Shown here: piece after piece, positions 52,754-62,303 of the stretch
Layout of the letters: each line of letters begins with the position of its first letter
Numbering within the stretch: the stretch's first letter is position 1
DNA from: Achromobacter xylosoxidans
Lineage (GTDB): Bacteria; Pseudomonadota; Gammaproteobacteria; Burkholderiales; Burkholderiaceae_B
Reading direction: 5' to 3'
Length of the DNA stretch: 64,000 bases
NCBI RefSeq assembly: GCF_001457475.1
Contig: NZ_LN831029.1
Coordinates: 2,232,001 to 2,296,000 of the forward strand
Program-made: the position numbers and the translations under genes
The notes under the pieces: model-generated
Told to the model about the DNA's origin: nothing
Database searches by the model: none
What the model saw: only the letters and a program-made list of their open reading frames with translations

Positions 52754-53305
52754 ATCGCCACTGAAAAAGCCAATCGCATCAACGGTGAAATCCGCGTCCC
52801 CGAGGTGCGCCTGATAGGTCTGGACGGAGAACAGCTGGGCATCGTCAAGATTGCTGATGCGTTCCGTCTTTCCGAGCAAAACGACGTGGATCTGGTGGAA
52901 ATCGCGCCGAACGCCGAGCCGCCGGTCTGCCGTTTGATGGACTACGGTAAGTTCAAGTACCAAGAGCAGAAGCGTCAGGCCGAAGCTCGTTCGAAGCAGA
53001 AGGTCATCCAGGTCAAGGAAGTCAAATTCCGTCCGGCCACCGATGAGGGCGACTACCAGGTCAAGCTGCGCAACCTGCGCCGCTTCCTCGAGGAAGGCGA
53101 CAAGGCCAAGGTGACGCTGCGGTTCCGCGGCCGTGAAATGGCCCACCAGGAACTGGGCATGCGGGTACTTGAGCGTGTGCGCGACGATCTGCTGGAATTG
53201 GCCCAGGTCGAAGCCATGCCGAAGCTCGAAGGCCGTCAGATGGTCATGGTGCTGGCGCCCAAGAAGAAGGCTGCCCCCGCGGGCAAGCCGGAATCGGCGG
53301 CATAA
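52754..53305 (+). CDS. infC: Translation initiation factor IF-3, rare ATC start
   Basis: IF-3 binds the 30S subunit and discriminates against non-canonical start codons. The family N-terminus ([20 protein letters not shown]) begins at ATC 52754, seven bases after AGGAG. No ATG, GTG or TTG start is available before it in frame. An internal ATG at 52805 would remove conserved residues. Total 183 residues. Markers: [11 protein letters not shown] and [18 protein letters not shown]-3 repressing its own non-AUG start is established in E. coli, and the same autoregulation is expected here. It lies 20 bp after thrS. Confidence 0.95.
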   Translation: MATEKANRINGEIRVPEVRLIGLDGEQLGIVKIADAFRLSEQNDVDLVEIAPNAEPPVCRLMDYGKFKYQEQKRQAEARSKQKVIQVKEVKFRPATDEGDYQVKLRNLRRFLEEGDKAKVTLRFRGREMAHQELGMRVLERVRDDLLELAQVEAMPKLEGRQMVMVLAPKKKAAPAGKPESAA

Positions 53306-53315
53306 AGCTCCTGCC

Positions 53316-53448
53316 GGCCTTCCCGTCCGGGAAGGCCTGGCCGCTCTTCTCCGCGACCCGCCGTCCAGCCCATGTTCGGCGGGTTCGCTTATTGGGCGGC
53401 TCTGCGCTACGATGTCATAGATAGCCGCCTTCCCGAAAGGGAAGGCGG
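53316..53448 (+). other. Two related stem-loops between infC and gshB
   Basis: GGCCTTCCCG/CGGGAAGGCC (53316-53337) and CCGCCTTCCC-GAAA-GGGAAGGCGG (53425-53448). The stems share CCTTCCC/GGGAAGG, so the arms could also pair with each other. There is no T-run after the first, which may act as a weak end of the infC transcript. The second sits 20 bp before gshB. Confidence 0.5.
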
Positions 53449-53468
53449 TGTACGTTCGGGGTGTCGCG

Positions 53469-54446
53469 ATGCATGTTTTGTTCGTTTTGGATCCCTTGCC
53501 GCTCTTGAAGGCGTACAAGGACAGTTCTGTCGCCATGATGCGTGCCCTGGTGGCGCGCGGGCATACGCTCAGCGTGGCCATGCAGGGCGACCTGTACATC
53601 GAGACCGGCACGGTCAAGGCCGTCACCACGCCCATCGAGCTGGTGGATGGCGCCGACCTGCACGGCCATGACTGGTGGCGCGAATCGGCGCCGCAGGACC
53701 TGCCGCTGGCCGATTTCGGCGCGGTGGTGATGCGCAAAGACCCGCCTTTCGACATGGAATACGTGTATTCCACCCACCTGCTCGAATACGCCCAGGCGCA
53801 AGGCGCCAAGGTGTTCAACGGTGGCGCGGCGATCCGCAATCATCCCGAGAAGCTGGCCATCACCGAAATCAGCGAGTTCACCGCACCGACGCTGGTGACG
53901 CGCAACATGGCGCGCCTGAAGGCCTTCCACGACACCCACCACGACGTCATCGTCAAGCCGCTGGACGGCATGGGCGGCACCGGCGTGTTCCGCCTGCAGC
54001 CCAAGGACCCGAACCTCAACGCCATCCTGGAAACGCTGACCGACAACGGCGCGCGCACCATCATGGCGCAGCGTTACATCCCCGAGATCGTCAAGGGCGA
54101 CAAGCGCATCCTGCTGATCGGCGGCGAACCGGTGCCGTATTCGCTGGCGCGCATTCCGCTGGCCGGCGAAACCCGTGGCAACTTGGCCGCGGGCGGCCGT
54201 GGCGTGGCGCAGCCGCTGTCGCCGCGCGACCGCGAGATCGCCGAGGCGGTGGCCCCCAGGCTGGCCGCGCGCGGCCTGCTGCTGGTCGGCCTGGATGTCA
54301 TCGGCGACTACGTCACCGAGGTCAACGTCACCAGCCCCACCTGTTTCGTGGAAATCGCCGAGCAGACCGGTTTCGACGTCGCGGGCATGTTCGTCGAGGC
54401 GCTGGAAAAGGCCGTGGCGACGGGTGCCGTGGCCGCTGCCGCCTGA
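53469..54446 (+). CDS. gshB: Glutathione synthetase
   Basis: Joins gamma-glutamylcysteine and glycine. It has 325 residues from ATG 53469. ATP-grasp features: VLFVLDPLPLLKAYKDSSVA at the N-terminus, VVMRKDPPFDMEY, VIVKPLDGMGGTGVFRLQ and GLDVIGDYVTEVNVTSPTC. Length and motifs are those of proteobacterial GshB. gshA is not in the window. A IIA-Man gene follows after 17 bp, an arrangement common in Burkholderiales. Confidence 0.96.
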   Translation: MHVLFVLDPLPLLKAYKDSSVAMMRALVARGHTLSVAMQGDLYIETGTVKAVTTPIELVDGADLHGHDWWRESAPQDLPLADFGAVVMRKDPPFDMEYVYSTHLLEYAQAQGAKVFNGGAAIRNHPEKLAITEISEFTAPTLVTRNMARLKAFHDTHHDVIVKPLDGMGGTGVFRLQPKDPNLNAILETLTDNGARTIMAQRYIPEIVKGDKRILLIGGEPVPYSLARIPLAGETRGNLAAGGRGVAQPLSPRDREIAEAVAPRLAARGLLLVGLDVIGDYVTEVNVTSPTCFVEIAEQTGFDVAGMFVEALEKAVATGAVAAAA

Positions 54447-54463
54447 GCGCGCCGGAATCCGCC

Positions 54464-54865
54464 ATGACCACGGGTATCGTCATCGTCGTGCACGCGCCGC
54501 TGGGCGCCGCCATGCGCGAATGCGCCAGCCATGTCATGGGCAACCTTGACGGCATGCTGGCGATCCACGACATTCAGCCCGAGGACTTGCCGGACGACCT
54601 GGCGCCCGCGGTGCTCAAGGATATCCTGGAGCAGGACCACGGCGGCGGGGTGTTGGTGCTGACCGACCTGATCGGCGCCACGCCCGCCAATATCTCCAAG
54701 CGCGCCGTGGCCGATGCCCAGGCGCAGGGCATCCAGTGCTGTGTGCTGGCGGGCCTGAATACCCCCATGCTGCTGCGCGCCTTGACCTACCGTAACCTCT
54801 CCCTGGCGGAGACGCGCGAAAAGGCGCTGGCCGGCGGGGTGCAGGGCGTGTTGCGGGTAGACTGA
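54464..54865 (+). CDS. PTS EIIA, mannose family (regulatory)
   Basis: A 133-residue phosphocarrier with phospho-acceptor H10 (IVIVVHAPLGAAM). VLVLTDLIGATPANIS is typical of EIIA-Man domains. It accepts phosphate from HPr. No EIIB or EIIC sugar permease is encoded here, so it is probably a regulatory phosphorelay end-point, as in Neisseria, Ralstonia and Bordetella-type incomplete PTS. It is followed 110 bp later by ptsH. Confidence 0.92.
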   Translation: MTTGIVIVVHAPLGAAMRECASHVMGNLDGMLAIHDIQPEDLPDDLAPAVLKDILEQDHGGGVLVLTDLIGATPANISKRAVADAQAQGIQCCVLAGLNTPMLLRALTYRNLSLAETREKALAGGVQGVLRVD

Positions 54866-54975
54866 CGGGCAGGAACTTGTCCTATTATTTCGGCTAATAT
54901 TTCAAGCCGATGAGCGGTTCGACAATTTGCTGCAATCACCAACTGCGGCGTGATGCCGTGGTCATAATATCTCCT

Positions 54976-55245
54976 ATGCCTAATACAGACATTGTCATCA
55001 GCAATAAACTGGGTTTGCATGCGCGGGCGGCCGCCAAGTTGACGCAACTGGCGAGCAAGTTCTCCAGCGAGATCTTCATCTCGCGGGGCGCGCAGCGGGT
55101 CAATGCCAAGAGCATCATGGGGGTCATGATGCTGGCCGCCGGCCTGGGCGTGACCGTCAAGCTGGAGGCTTCGGGCAGCGATGCCGAGCAGGCCCTCTCC
55201 GAAATTGAAACTCTGTTCGACAGCAAATTCGGTGAACAGGAATAG
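54976..55245 (+). CDS. ptsH: Phosphocarrier protein HPr
   Basis: An 89-residue carrier with active-site H15 (KLGLHARAAAKL) and S46 in the HPr-kinase target context (NAKSIMGVM). It starts at ATG 54976, within TATCTCCTATG, so there is no obvious Shine-Dalgarno. The earlier frame start at 54910 is not family-like. It transfers phosphate from EI to the IIA-Man protein. The intact S46 region suggests an HPr kinase elsewhere. Confidence 0.96.
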   Translation: MPNTDIVISNKLGLHARAAAKLTQLASKFSSEIFISRGAQRVNAKSIMGVMMLAAGLGVTVKLEASGSDAEQALSEIETLFDSKFGEQE

Positions 55246-55288
55246 CAGCGCTTCCGAATCCGCCGGCCCGGACGACGTCCGGGCCGGC

Positions 55289-57064
55289 ATGTCCGCGGCC
55301 GGTACCGCGGTTCTTGCACATGACGGGGATGGCTCAGCCAGCCCCGTTATTTGTTTGTACGGCAAGGGCGTGGCGCGCGGTTACGCCATCGGCCGCGCGG
55401 TGGTCATGGGGGCGGCGGCGCTGGAAGTCGCCCACTACCGCATCGCGCCCGAGGACGTGCCGGCCGAGAGCAGCCGCCTGACCGAGGCGCTGGCCTCGGC
55501 CCAGCAGGAATTGCGGCAACTGGCCGACACCCTGCCGGCCGATGCGCCGCGCGAGCTGGGCGCGATGCTCAATGTGCACAGCCTGTTGCTGGGCGACCCG
55601 CTGCTGGCCGAGCAGACGCTGGCGCTGATCGCCGAGCGGCACTACAACGCCGAATGGGCGCTGACCACGCAGGGCCAGATCCTGGGCCAGCAGTTCGACG
55701 CCATGGAAGACGAATACCTGCGCGAACGCGGCGCGGACGTGCGCCAGGTGATCGAGCGGGTGCTGCACGTGCTGTCCGGCACCTCGGCCATCCTGCCGGA
55801 CATGTCGCACATGGGCGGCGACGAGGCGCTGGTGGTGGTGGCGCACGACATCTCGCCGGCCGACATGCTGCGCCTGCGCGGCGGACGCTTCGCCGCCTTT
55901 GTCACCGACCTGGGCGGGCCGACCTCGCATACCGCCATCGTGGCGCGCAGCATGGGCGTGCCGGCCGTGGTGGCCATGGGCAACGTGCGCGAGCTGGTGC
56001 GCGACGGCGACATGCTGATCATCGACGGCGCCGCCGGCGCGGTGGTGGTCAATCCGTCGGAACGCATCCTGCAGGAATACCGCCGCCGCCAGGCCGCCTA
56101 CGCCGATGAGCGCGCCGAACTCGGCCTGTTGCGCGACGAGCCGTCCGTCACCCTCGATGGCATCGACATCGTCCTGCACGCCAACATCGAACTGCCGGAA
56201 GAGGCGGCGCTGGCGCTGGCCTCCGGCGCGCACGGCATCGGCCTGTTCCGCAGCGAATTCCTGTTCATGGGGCGTCCGGACCTGCCGGGCGAGGAAGAGC
56301 AGTACGAGGCCTACGCGTCCGTCGTGAAGGTGATGGCGGGCCGTCCCGTCACCATCCGCACGCTCGACATCGGCTCGGACAAGACGCTGGACGGCGAAGC
56401 CACGGTGGCCACCAATCCGGCGCTGGGGCAGCGCGCCATCCGTTACTGCCTGGCGCGCCCGGAGATGTTCGCGACGCAGCTGCGCGCCATCCTGCGGGCC
56501 TCGGCCCATGGGCCGGTGCGGCTGCTGATCCCGATGATCGCCCACATGCACGAGGTGGTGGCGACGCGGGCCGCCATCGAGTCGGCGCGGCGCGAACTGG
56601 ATGCGCGCGGCCAGGCCTATGCGGCGCACATGGAAGTGGGCGCCATGGTCGAAGTGCCGGCCATCGCCATCGCGATCGAGCCCTTCGCGCAGGCGCTGGA
56701 TTTCCTGTCGATCGGCACCAACGACCTGATCCAGTACACGCTGGCCATCGACCGCGGCGACCACGACGTGGCGTCGCTCTACGATCCCTTGCATCCGGCG
56801 GTGTTGCGGCTGGTGGCCCACACCATCAATGCCGGCGAGCGGGCCGGCAAGCCGGTGGCGGTGTGCGGCGAAATGGCCGGCGATTCGCGCATGACGCGGC
56901 TGCTGCTGGGGCTGGGGTTGACCGAATTTTCCATGCATCCGCAGCAACTGCTGGACGTGAAGCGGGAAGTGCGGCGGGCGCACACCAACGCGCTGCGCGT
57001 GAAGGTGGCCAGCGCCTTGAACCGGGCCTTGCCGGTGGATCTGGATACGCTCGACCTGGCCTGA
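55289..57064 (+). CDS. ptsI: PTS enzyme I
   Basis: PEP-protein phosphotransferase, 591 residues from ATG 55289. A GTG at 55232 overlapping ptsH is an alternative start. The N-terminal HPr-binding domain starts YGKGVARGYAIGRAVV. The phospho-His domain has GGPTSHTAIVARSMG. The PEP-binding barrel has FRSEFLFMGR, LSIGTNDLIQYTLAIDRGD and the active-site cysteine in VCGEMAGD. It forms the IIA-HPr-EI operon and is followed by a strong terminator. Confidence 0.96.
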   Translation: MSAAGTAVLAHDGDGSASPVICLYGKGVARGYAIGRAVVMGAAALEVAHYRIAPEDVPAESSRLTEALASAQQELRQLADTLPADAPRELGAMLNVHSLLLGDPLLAEQTLALIAERHYNAEWALTTQGQILGQQFDAMEDEYLRERGADVRQVIERVLHVLSGTSAILPDMSHMGGDEALVVVAHDISPADMLRLRGGRFAAFVTDLGGPTSHTAIVARSMGVPAVVAMGNVRELVRDGDMLIIDGAAGAVVVNPSERILQEYRRRQAAYADERAELGLLRDEPSVTLDGIDIVLHANIELPEEAALALASGAHGIGLFRSEFLFMGRPDLPGEEEQYEAYASVVKVMAGRPVTIRTLDIGSDKTLDGEATVATNPALGQRAIRYCLARPEMFATQLRAILRASAHGPVRLLIPMIAHMHEVVATRAAIESARRELDARGQAYAAHMEVGAMVEVPAIAIAIEPFAQALDFLSIGTNDLIQYTLAIDRGDHDVASLYDPLHPAVLRLVAHTINAGERAGKPVAVCGEMAGDSRMTRLLLGLGLTEFSMHPQQLLDVKREVRRAHTNALRVKVASALNRALPVDLDTLDLA

Positions 57065-57100
57065 GAGCCGCTGACGCCGGAGCCTCGCCCCAACGAACGG

Positions 57101-57130
57101 AAAGCCCGGCGCATGCGCCGGGCTTTTTTT
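57101..57130 (+). terminator. Intrinsic terminator after ptsI
   Basis: A perfect palindrome, AAAGCCCGGC and GCCGGGCTTT around GCAT, with seven T in total at the end. Confidence 0.93.
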
Positions 57131-57218
57131 GCGCCGGCGGGCGCGGGGGGAGGGGCACCTTGGGGGGGGGCAGGCCGCTTGCGTCTGGCCCGGCCTTCGA
57201 AACGGGATCGCCCGGACG

Positions 57219-57247
57219 AAAAAAAGCCCCCTGCAAAGAGGGGGCTT
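57219..57247 (-). terminator. Intrinsic terminator after amtB (minus strand)
   Basis: Read on the minus strand, AAGCCCCCT-CTTTGC-AGGGGGCTT is followed by more T (seven T in a row). Confidence 0.92.
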
Positions 57248-57283
57248 CCCGTGGCTCCGCCCGGCAGCGGGCGGGGGTGACGA

Positions 57284-58522
57284 TCAGCTGTGATAGGCCG
57301 ATTCGCCGTGGCTGGTGACGTCCAGCCCTTCGCGTTCCTGGTCTTCCGGCACGCGCAGGCCGCACAGGGCGTTGGCGATCTTGTAGGCGATCCAGGCGAC
57401 CACGCCCGACCAGACGATGGTCAGCAGCACGCCTTCGAGCTGCACCCAGAGCTGGCCCAGGATCATGCCAGGCTCGGCCAGGCCCGGGCCGCCCAGGGCC
57501 TGGGCGTTGAAGATGCCGGTCAACAGGGCGCCGACGATGCCGCCCACGCCGTGCACGCCGAACACGTCCAGCGCATCATCGGCGCGCAGCAGGCGCTTCA
57601 GGCCATTGACACCCCACACGCAGACCACGCCAGCAACCACGCCGATGATCAGCGCGCCCACCGGGCCCACCAGGCCGGCGGCCGGGGTGATGCCGACCAG
57701 GCCGGCGACGGCGCCCGAGGCGGCGCCCAGCATCGAAGGCTTGCCCTTGATGGCCCATTCCGTGAACAGCCAGGCCAGCACGGCGCCAGCGGTGGCGATC
57801 ATGGTGTTGAAGAAGGCCAGGGTGGCGTTCTCGTTGGCGGCCAGGGCAGAGCCGGCGTTAAAGCCGAACCAGCCCACCCACAGCAGCGCGGCGCCCACGA
57901 AGGTCATCGGCAGGTTGTGCGGCTGCATGGCTTCGCGGCCATAGCCGACGCGCTTGCCGACCACATACGCGCCCACCAGGCCGGCCACGCCGGCGTTGAT
58001 GTGCACCACCGTGCCGCCGGCGAAATCCAGCGCGCCCTTGGCATTGAGCAGGCCCGGCGCCGTTTCCGAGGCGAACCAGACCATGTGCGCAATGGGGATG
58101 TAGGCGAAGGTGAACCAGATCACCGTGAACACCAGCACCGCCGAAAAGCGGGCGCGTTCGGCGAAGCTGCCGACGATCAGCGCGCAGGTGATGCCGGCGA
58201 ACGTGGCCTGGAAGGAGGCGAACAGCAGCTCGGTCAGCGAGTTCGACATGGCGTACTTGCCGTCGGCTGGCGTGAACATGCCGGAGAAGAAGGCGCGCGA
58301 AAGGCCGCCGAAGAATGCGTTGCCTTCGGTGAAGGCGAGGGAATAACCGTAGATGAACCAGAGGACCAGGCCCAGCACGAACGTGCACATCACTTGCAGC
58401 AGCACCGACAGCACGTTCTTGCTGCGTACCAGGCCGCCATAGAACATCGCCAGACCGGGTACGGCCATCATCAATACGAGGAGGGTAGAGACGAGCAACC
58501 AGGAGATATCTGCTTTATCCAT
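57284..58522 (-). CDS. amtB: Ammonium transporter AmtB
   Basis: Inner-membrane NH4+/NH3 channel, 412 residues, 11 helices, from ATG 58522 (GGAG upstream). It has no separate signal peptide. Features: SWLLVSTLLVLMMAVPGLAMFYGG, the pore histidine in VVHINAGVAGLVGAYVVGKR, the second pore histidine in FGVHGVGGIVGALLTG, and a cytoplasmic tail EDQEREGLDVTSHGESAYHS (last 20 residues) that binds GlnK. It is co-transcribed after glnK. Confidence 0.97.
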   Translation of the reverse strand: MDKADISWLLVSTLLVLMMAVPGLAMFYGGLVRSKNVLSVLLQVMCTFVLGLVLWFIYGYSLAFTEGNAFFGGLSRAFFSGMFTPADGKYAMSNSLTELLFASFQATFAGITCALIVGSFAERARFSAVLVFTVIWFTFAYIPIAHMVWFASETAPGLLNAKGALDFAGGTVVHINAGVAGLVGAYVVGKRVGYGREAMQPHNLPMTFVGAALLWVGWFGFNAGSALAANENATLAFFNTMIATAGAVLAWLFTEWAIKGKPSMLGAASGAVAGLVGITPAAGLVGPVGALIIGVVAGVVCVWGVNGLKRLLRADDALDVFGVHGVGGIVGALLTGIFNAQALGGPGLAEPGMILGQLWVQLEGVLLTIVWSGVVAWIAYKIANALCGLRVPEDQEREGLDVTSHGESAYHS

Positions 58523-58553
58523 TTTCAGGCTCCAATGAGTCTTTCTTATTTGT

Positions 58554-59255
<702 letters not shown>

Positions 59256-59435
59256 TCACGCCTAAAAAGGGGGCGGGGCCGTGATACGAGGGTTTACACG
59301 CATAAGCTTGTTGCCAAAGGTAGGCTGAAGAAGAATCAAGTCCGGCTCATTGCGATGGCAGGGCCTGATCGGGCCGCGACAAGAGGTTCCGGCGTTGCGG
59401 CTCTCTGAATACGAAAAGCAATAAAGGAAAGAGGA

Positions 59436-59870
59436 ATGATGAATACCCAACGCAAGACCTTTGCCGTGCTGGCGCTGGCCGCCGCGCTGGCCGCCCTGGC
59501 TGGCTGCAACAAGAGCGACGAGAAGGCCGCCCCGCCCGCGGCTTCGACCACGCCGGCCCCGTCCACCACCACGCCGGGCACGCCGCCCGCGGCCACCACG
59601 CCGCCGGCCACGACCGCGCCGTCCGGCTCGGGCGCCCCCGCCGGCGCCACCGCCGGCCTGCCTGCCGAGTGCGATGCCTACCTGACCCAGGTCAGCGCGT
59701 GCATGGACAAGCTGGGCGCCTCCAATCCCGCCGCGGCCAGCTTCAAGCAGCAGCTCGACGCCGCCAAGACTCAATGGGCCACGATCAGCGACAAGACGCA
59801 GCTGGCCTCCCAATGCAAACAGTCGGCCGACCTGTTTGCGCAGTCCGCTTCGCAGATGGGCTGCAAGTAA
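59436..59870 (+). CDS. Small lipoprotein with Thr/Pro-rich linker
   Basis: A 144-residue secreted lipoprotein. The signal (KTFAVLALAAALAALAGC) has lipobox LAGC, with Cys at about 24. A disordered Ala/Pro/Thr linker (about 30-75) is followed by a helical domain (AECDAYLTQVSACMDKLGAS...) with three further cysteines, resembling DUF5339-type proteins. AAGGAAAGAGGA precedes two adjacent ATG codons (59436 or 59439). Function unknown. Monocistronic. Confidence 0.85.
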   Translation: MMNTQRKTFAVLALAAALAALAGCNKSDEKAAPPAASTTPAPSTTTPGTPPAATTPPATTAPSGSGAPAGATAGLPAECDAYLTQVSACMDKLGASNPAAASFKQQLDAAKTQWATISDKTQLASQCKQSADLFAQSASQMGCK

Positions 59871-59953
59871 CGATGTTGGTAGGGGGCTGCCCCCAAGGCG
59901 GCCCGGTTTTCTCCTGTGCTTTGATGGGCGGTCACCGCATGCGGCCCGCCCTC

Positions 59954-60116
59954 TTTTTTTGCCGCTGGGCCGCCCCAAGGCAAAAACGCCCCCTCGGGGG
60001 GGCAGCGACCCGCGCAGCGGCGGAGCGTGGGGGCCTTTTTTTGCCGCCGGGCCGCCCCAAGGCAAAAACGCCCCCTCGGGGGGCAGCGACCCGCGCAGCG
60101 GCGGAGCGTGGGGCCG
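59954..60116 (+). repeat. Duplicated about 82-bp GC-rich hairpin element
   Basis: Two direct copies (59954-60035 and 60036-60116) each start with seven T, then GCCGC, CCGCCCCAAGGCAAAAACG, GCCCCCTC/GGGGGGC and end AGCGGCGGAGCGTGGGG. The copies differ at a few bases. The T-runs after GC-rich stems may act as terminators on either strand. Confidence 0.85.
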
Positions 60117-60159
60117 GAAAGCACTACACTTGAGGCACCAAGAATATCGTGAGGCCGCT

Positions 60160-60411
60160 ATGAACAATCGCACCCAGTGGATGGAAGACATCCAGAAGAA
60201 CATCTCCGACCTGATCGCCCGCAGCCCGGCGGCGGATGTCGAGCGCAACGTGCGCGCCCTGATGACGCAGGCGTTCTCCAAGCTCGATCTGGTCACCCGC
60301 GAAGAGTTCGACGTGCAGGCCGATCTGCTGGCGCGCACGCGGGCGCGCGTCGATCAGTTGTCCGCCACGGTTGAACAGCTGGAGTCGCGCCTGGCGGCCC
60401 TGGACAAGTAA
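60160..60411 (+). CDS. ubiK: Ubiquinone biosynthesis accessory factor UbiK (BMFP family)
   Basis: An 83-residue helical protein: MNNRTQWMEDIQKNISDLIA, KLDLVTREEFDVQADLLART and a C-terminal coiled coil VDQLSATVEQLESRLAAL. It matches the YqiC/UbiK membrane-fusogenic family that supports ubiquinone synthesis with UbiJ. GAGG six bases upstream of the ATG. In betaproteobacteria it commonly lies beside comM, as here. Confidence 0.92.
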   Translation: MNNRTQWMEDIQKNISDLIARSPAADVERNVRALMTQAFSKLDLVTREEFDVQADLLARTRARVDQLSATVEQLESRLAALDK

Positions 60412-60496
60412 TCCGCGCGGACATTTCTGCCACGGCCGCATCCGCGGCCGTTTTCGTTTTCGGCATACTGGCCTTCGATCGCCCTCGGAGACCGCC

Positions 60497-62059
60497 TTGA
60501 CCCTTGCCGTAATCGCCAGCCGCACGCTCAGTGGCCTGCACGCCCATGCGGTGCGCGTCGAGACGCACCTGGGGCCGGGCCTGCCGAGTTTCAACGTGGT
60601 CGGCCTGCCCGACACCGAAGTCCGCGAAAGCCGTGAACGCGTGCGCGCGGCGATCCTCAACAGCGGCTTCAATTTTCCCGCCGGCCGCATCACGGTCAAT
60701 CTGTCGCCGGCCGACATTCCGAAGGAGTCTGGCCGCTTCGACCTGCCCATCGCGCTGGGCCTGCTGCTGGCCGCCGGACAATTGGCGCCTCGGGAGGAGG
60801 GGGCGCGGGAAGAGGGTGCGCGGGAAGGGGGCGCGGGCGCGGCGGATGCCGCCGCGCCCGATCCGCTGTTGGCCGGCCTGGTGCTGGCGGGCGAATTGTC
60901 GTTGACGGGCGCGCTGGTACCCGTCTCGGCAGCCCTGGTGATCGCGCTGAGCGTGGCGCGGGAGTCGCCCGGCGCCACGCTCATCCTGCCCGCCGGCAGC
61001 GCCGAACAGGCGGCCTGGGTCGAGGGCCTGCGGGTGCTGTCGGCCCGCAGCCTGGCGGATGTGGCGGCTCATGTGGCGGGCGTCTGCCGCTTGCCGGACG
61101 CCATTGCGGCGAGCTGGCCGGCCGCGCCGCCGGCGCCGTGCCTGTCGGACGTGCGCGGCCAGCCCGGTGCGCGGCGCGCCCTTGAAGTGGCGGCCGCGGG
61201 CGGCCACAGTCTCTTGATGGTGGGGCCGCCCGGGGCCGGCAAGAGCATGCTGGCCGCGCGCCTGCCCGGCCTGCTGCCGCCGCTGGCGCGCACGCAGGCG
61301 CTCGAGGTCGCGGCCATTGCCGCGCTGGCCGGCGCGCCGGACGCGCGCATGGGCACGCCGCCGTTCCGCGCCCCGCATCATTCCGCGTCCCCGTTCGCGC
61401 TGGTGGGCGGCGGCGGCCGCCCGCGTCCCGGGGAGATCAGCCTGGCCCATCACGGCGTGCTGTTCCTGGACGAGCTGCCCGAGTTCAGCCGGCGCACGCT
61501 CGAGGCGCTGCGCGAGCCGCTGGAAACGGGCAGGGTGGTGATCGCCCGCGCCCTGCACACCGCCCAGTTCCCCGCCCGCTTCCAGCTGGTGGCGGCGATG
61601 AATCCGTGCCCCTGCGGCTGGCGCGGCCACCCGCGCCGGGCCTGCCAGTGCACGCCGGACCAGGTGGCGCGTTATGCCGGCAAGGTTTCGGGGCCGCTGC
61701 TCGACCGGATCGACCTGTATGTGACCCTGCCGCCGCCCGATCTGGAAAGCCTGCAGGGACCGCCCGGCGAGGCGTCGGCGCCAGTGCGGGCGCGAGTGGC
61801 GCGTTGCCGCGAGCGCCAGCTGGCACGGCAGGGCAAGTCCAATGCCGGCCTGGCCGGCGCCGAACTGGAGCGTCATTGCCCCATGGACCCGTCCGCCCAG
61901 GCGCTGTTGTTGCAGGCGATGCGGCGATTGGCGGGATCCGGGCGGGCGCTGCATCGCGCCCTGCGGGTGGCGCGGACCATCGCCGACCTTGACGGGGCGG
62001 ATACGCTGCAGGCCAGCCATGTGGCCCAGGCGGTGCAGTATCGACGGCCGGGGGTATGA
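60497..62059 (+). CDS. comM: ComM/YifB-family AAA+ Mg-chelatase-like helicase
   Basis: In natural transformation ComM is a hexameric helicase that extends heteroduplex branches. It has 520 residues from a TTG start at 60497 (GGAG at good spacing; no ATG in frame nearby). N-terminal Lon-like ChlI domain: GLPSFNVVGLPDTEVRESRE. AAA+ domain: Walker A VGPPGAGKSMLAARLPG, Walker B GVLFLDELPEFS, Mg-chelatase NPCPCGWRGHP with zinc-type cysteines and LLDRIDLYV. A low-complexity insertion (REEGAREEGAREGGAG), encoded by 15-bp repeats, interrupts the N-terminal domain. Confidence 0.94.
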   Translation: MTLAVIASRTLSGLHAHAVRVETHLGPGLPSFNVVGLPDTEVRESRERVRAAILNSGFNFPAGRITVNLSPADIPKESGRFDLPIALGLLLAAGQLAPREEGAREEGAREGGAGAADAAAPDPLLAGLVLAGELSLTGALVPVSAALVIALSVARESPGATLILPAGSAEQAAWVEGLRVLSARSLADVAAHVAGVCRLPDAIAASWPAAPPAPCLSDVRGQPGARRALEVAAAGGHSLLMVGPPGAGKSMLAARLPGLLPPLARTQALEVAAIAALAGAPDARMGTPPFRAPHHSASPFALVGGGGRPRPGEISLAHHGVLFLDELPEFSRRTLEALREPLETGRVVIARALHTAQFPARFQLVAAMNPCPCGWRGHPRRACQCTPDQVARYAGKVSGPLLDRIDLYVTLPPPDLESLQGPPGEASAPVRARVARCRERQLARQGKSNAGLAGAELERHCPMDPSAQALLLQAMRRLAGSGRALHRALRVARTIADLDGADTLQASHVAQAVQYRRPGV

Positions 62060-62167
62060 TGGCGGATCGTCTGCCCCGGGGCTGGGGCGTCCGCCTCGGT
62101 GCGTGGTTCTGTTTCCCCTGGTCCGTCCCTGGTTGTGCTGCCATGTTGTCCGGCGCCGTGTCCCGGC

Positions 62168-62197
62168 TCGACAAAACCAGGGAAATCACCATATAAT
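62168..62197 (+). promoter_or_regulatory. Strong sigma-70 promoter for rpmI-rplT
   Basis: TCGACA (62168-62173), an 18-bp spacer and a consensus TATAAT (62192-62197), giving an about 310-nt 5' untranslated leader before rpmI. Confidence 0.75.
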
Positions 62198-62303
62198 CAA
62201 AGGCTTTCCCGGATCCAGGCTACTTTTTTGCCGGCGGTGCGGGGAAGGCCGGGCCAAATGCCCTGGCGGCAGCCGAATGGCGCAAGCCGGGATTCATGGC
62301 CCT

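Noticed and set aside
59262..60338. 358-codon minus-strand frame over the lipoprotein and 82-bp repeats
   Set aside because: Composed of repeat translations (HAPPLRGSLPP...) and antisense sequence.
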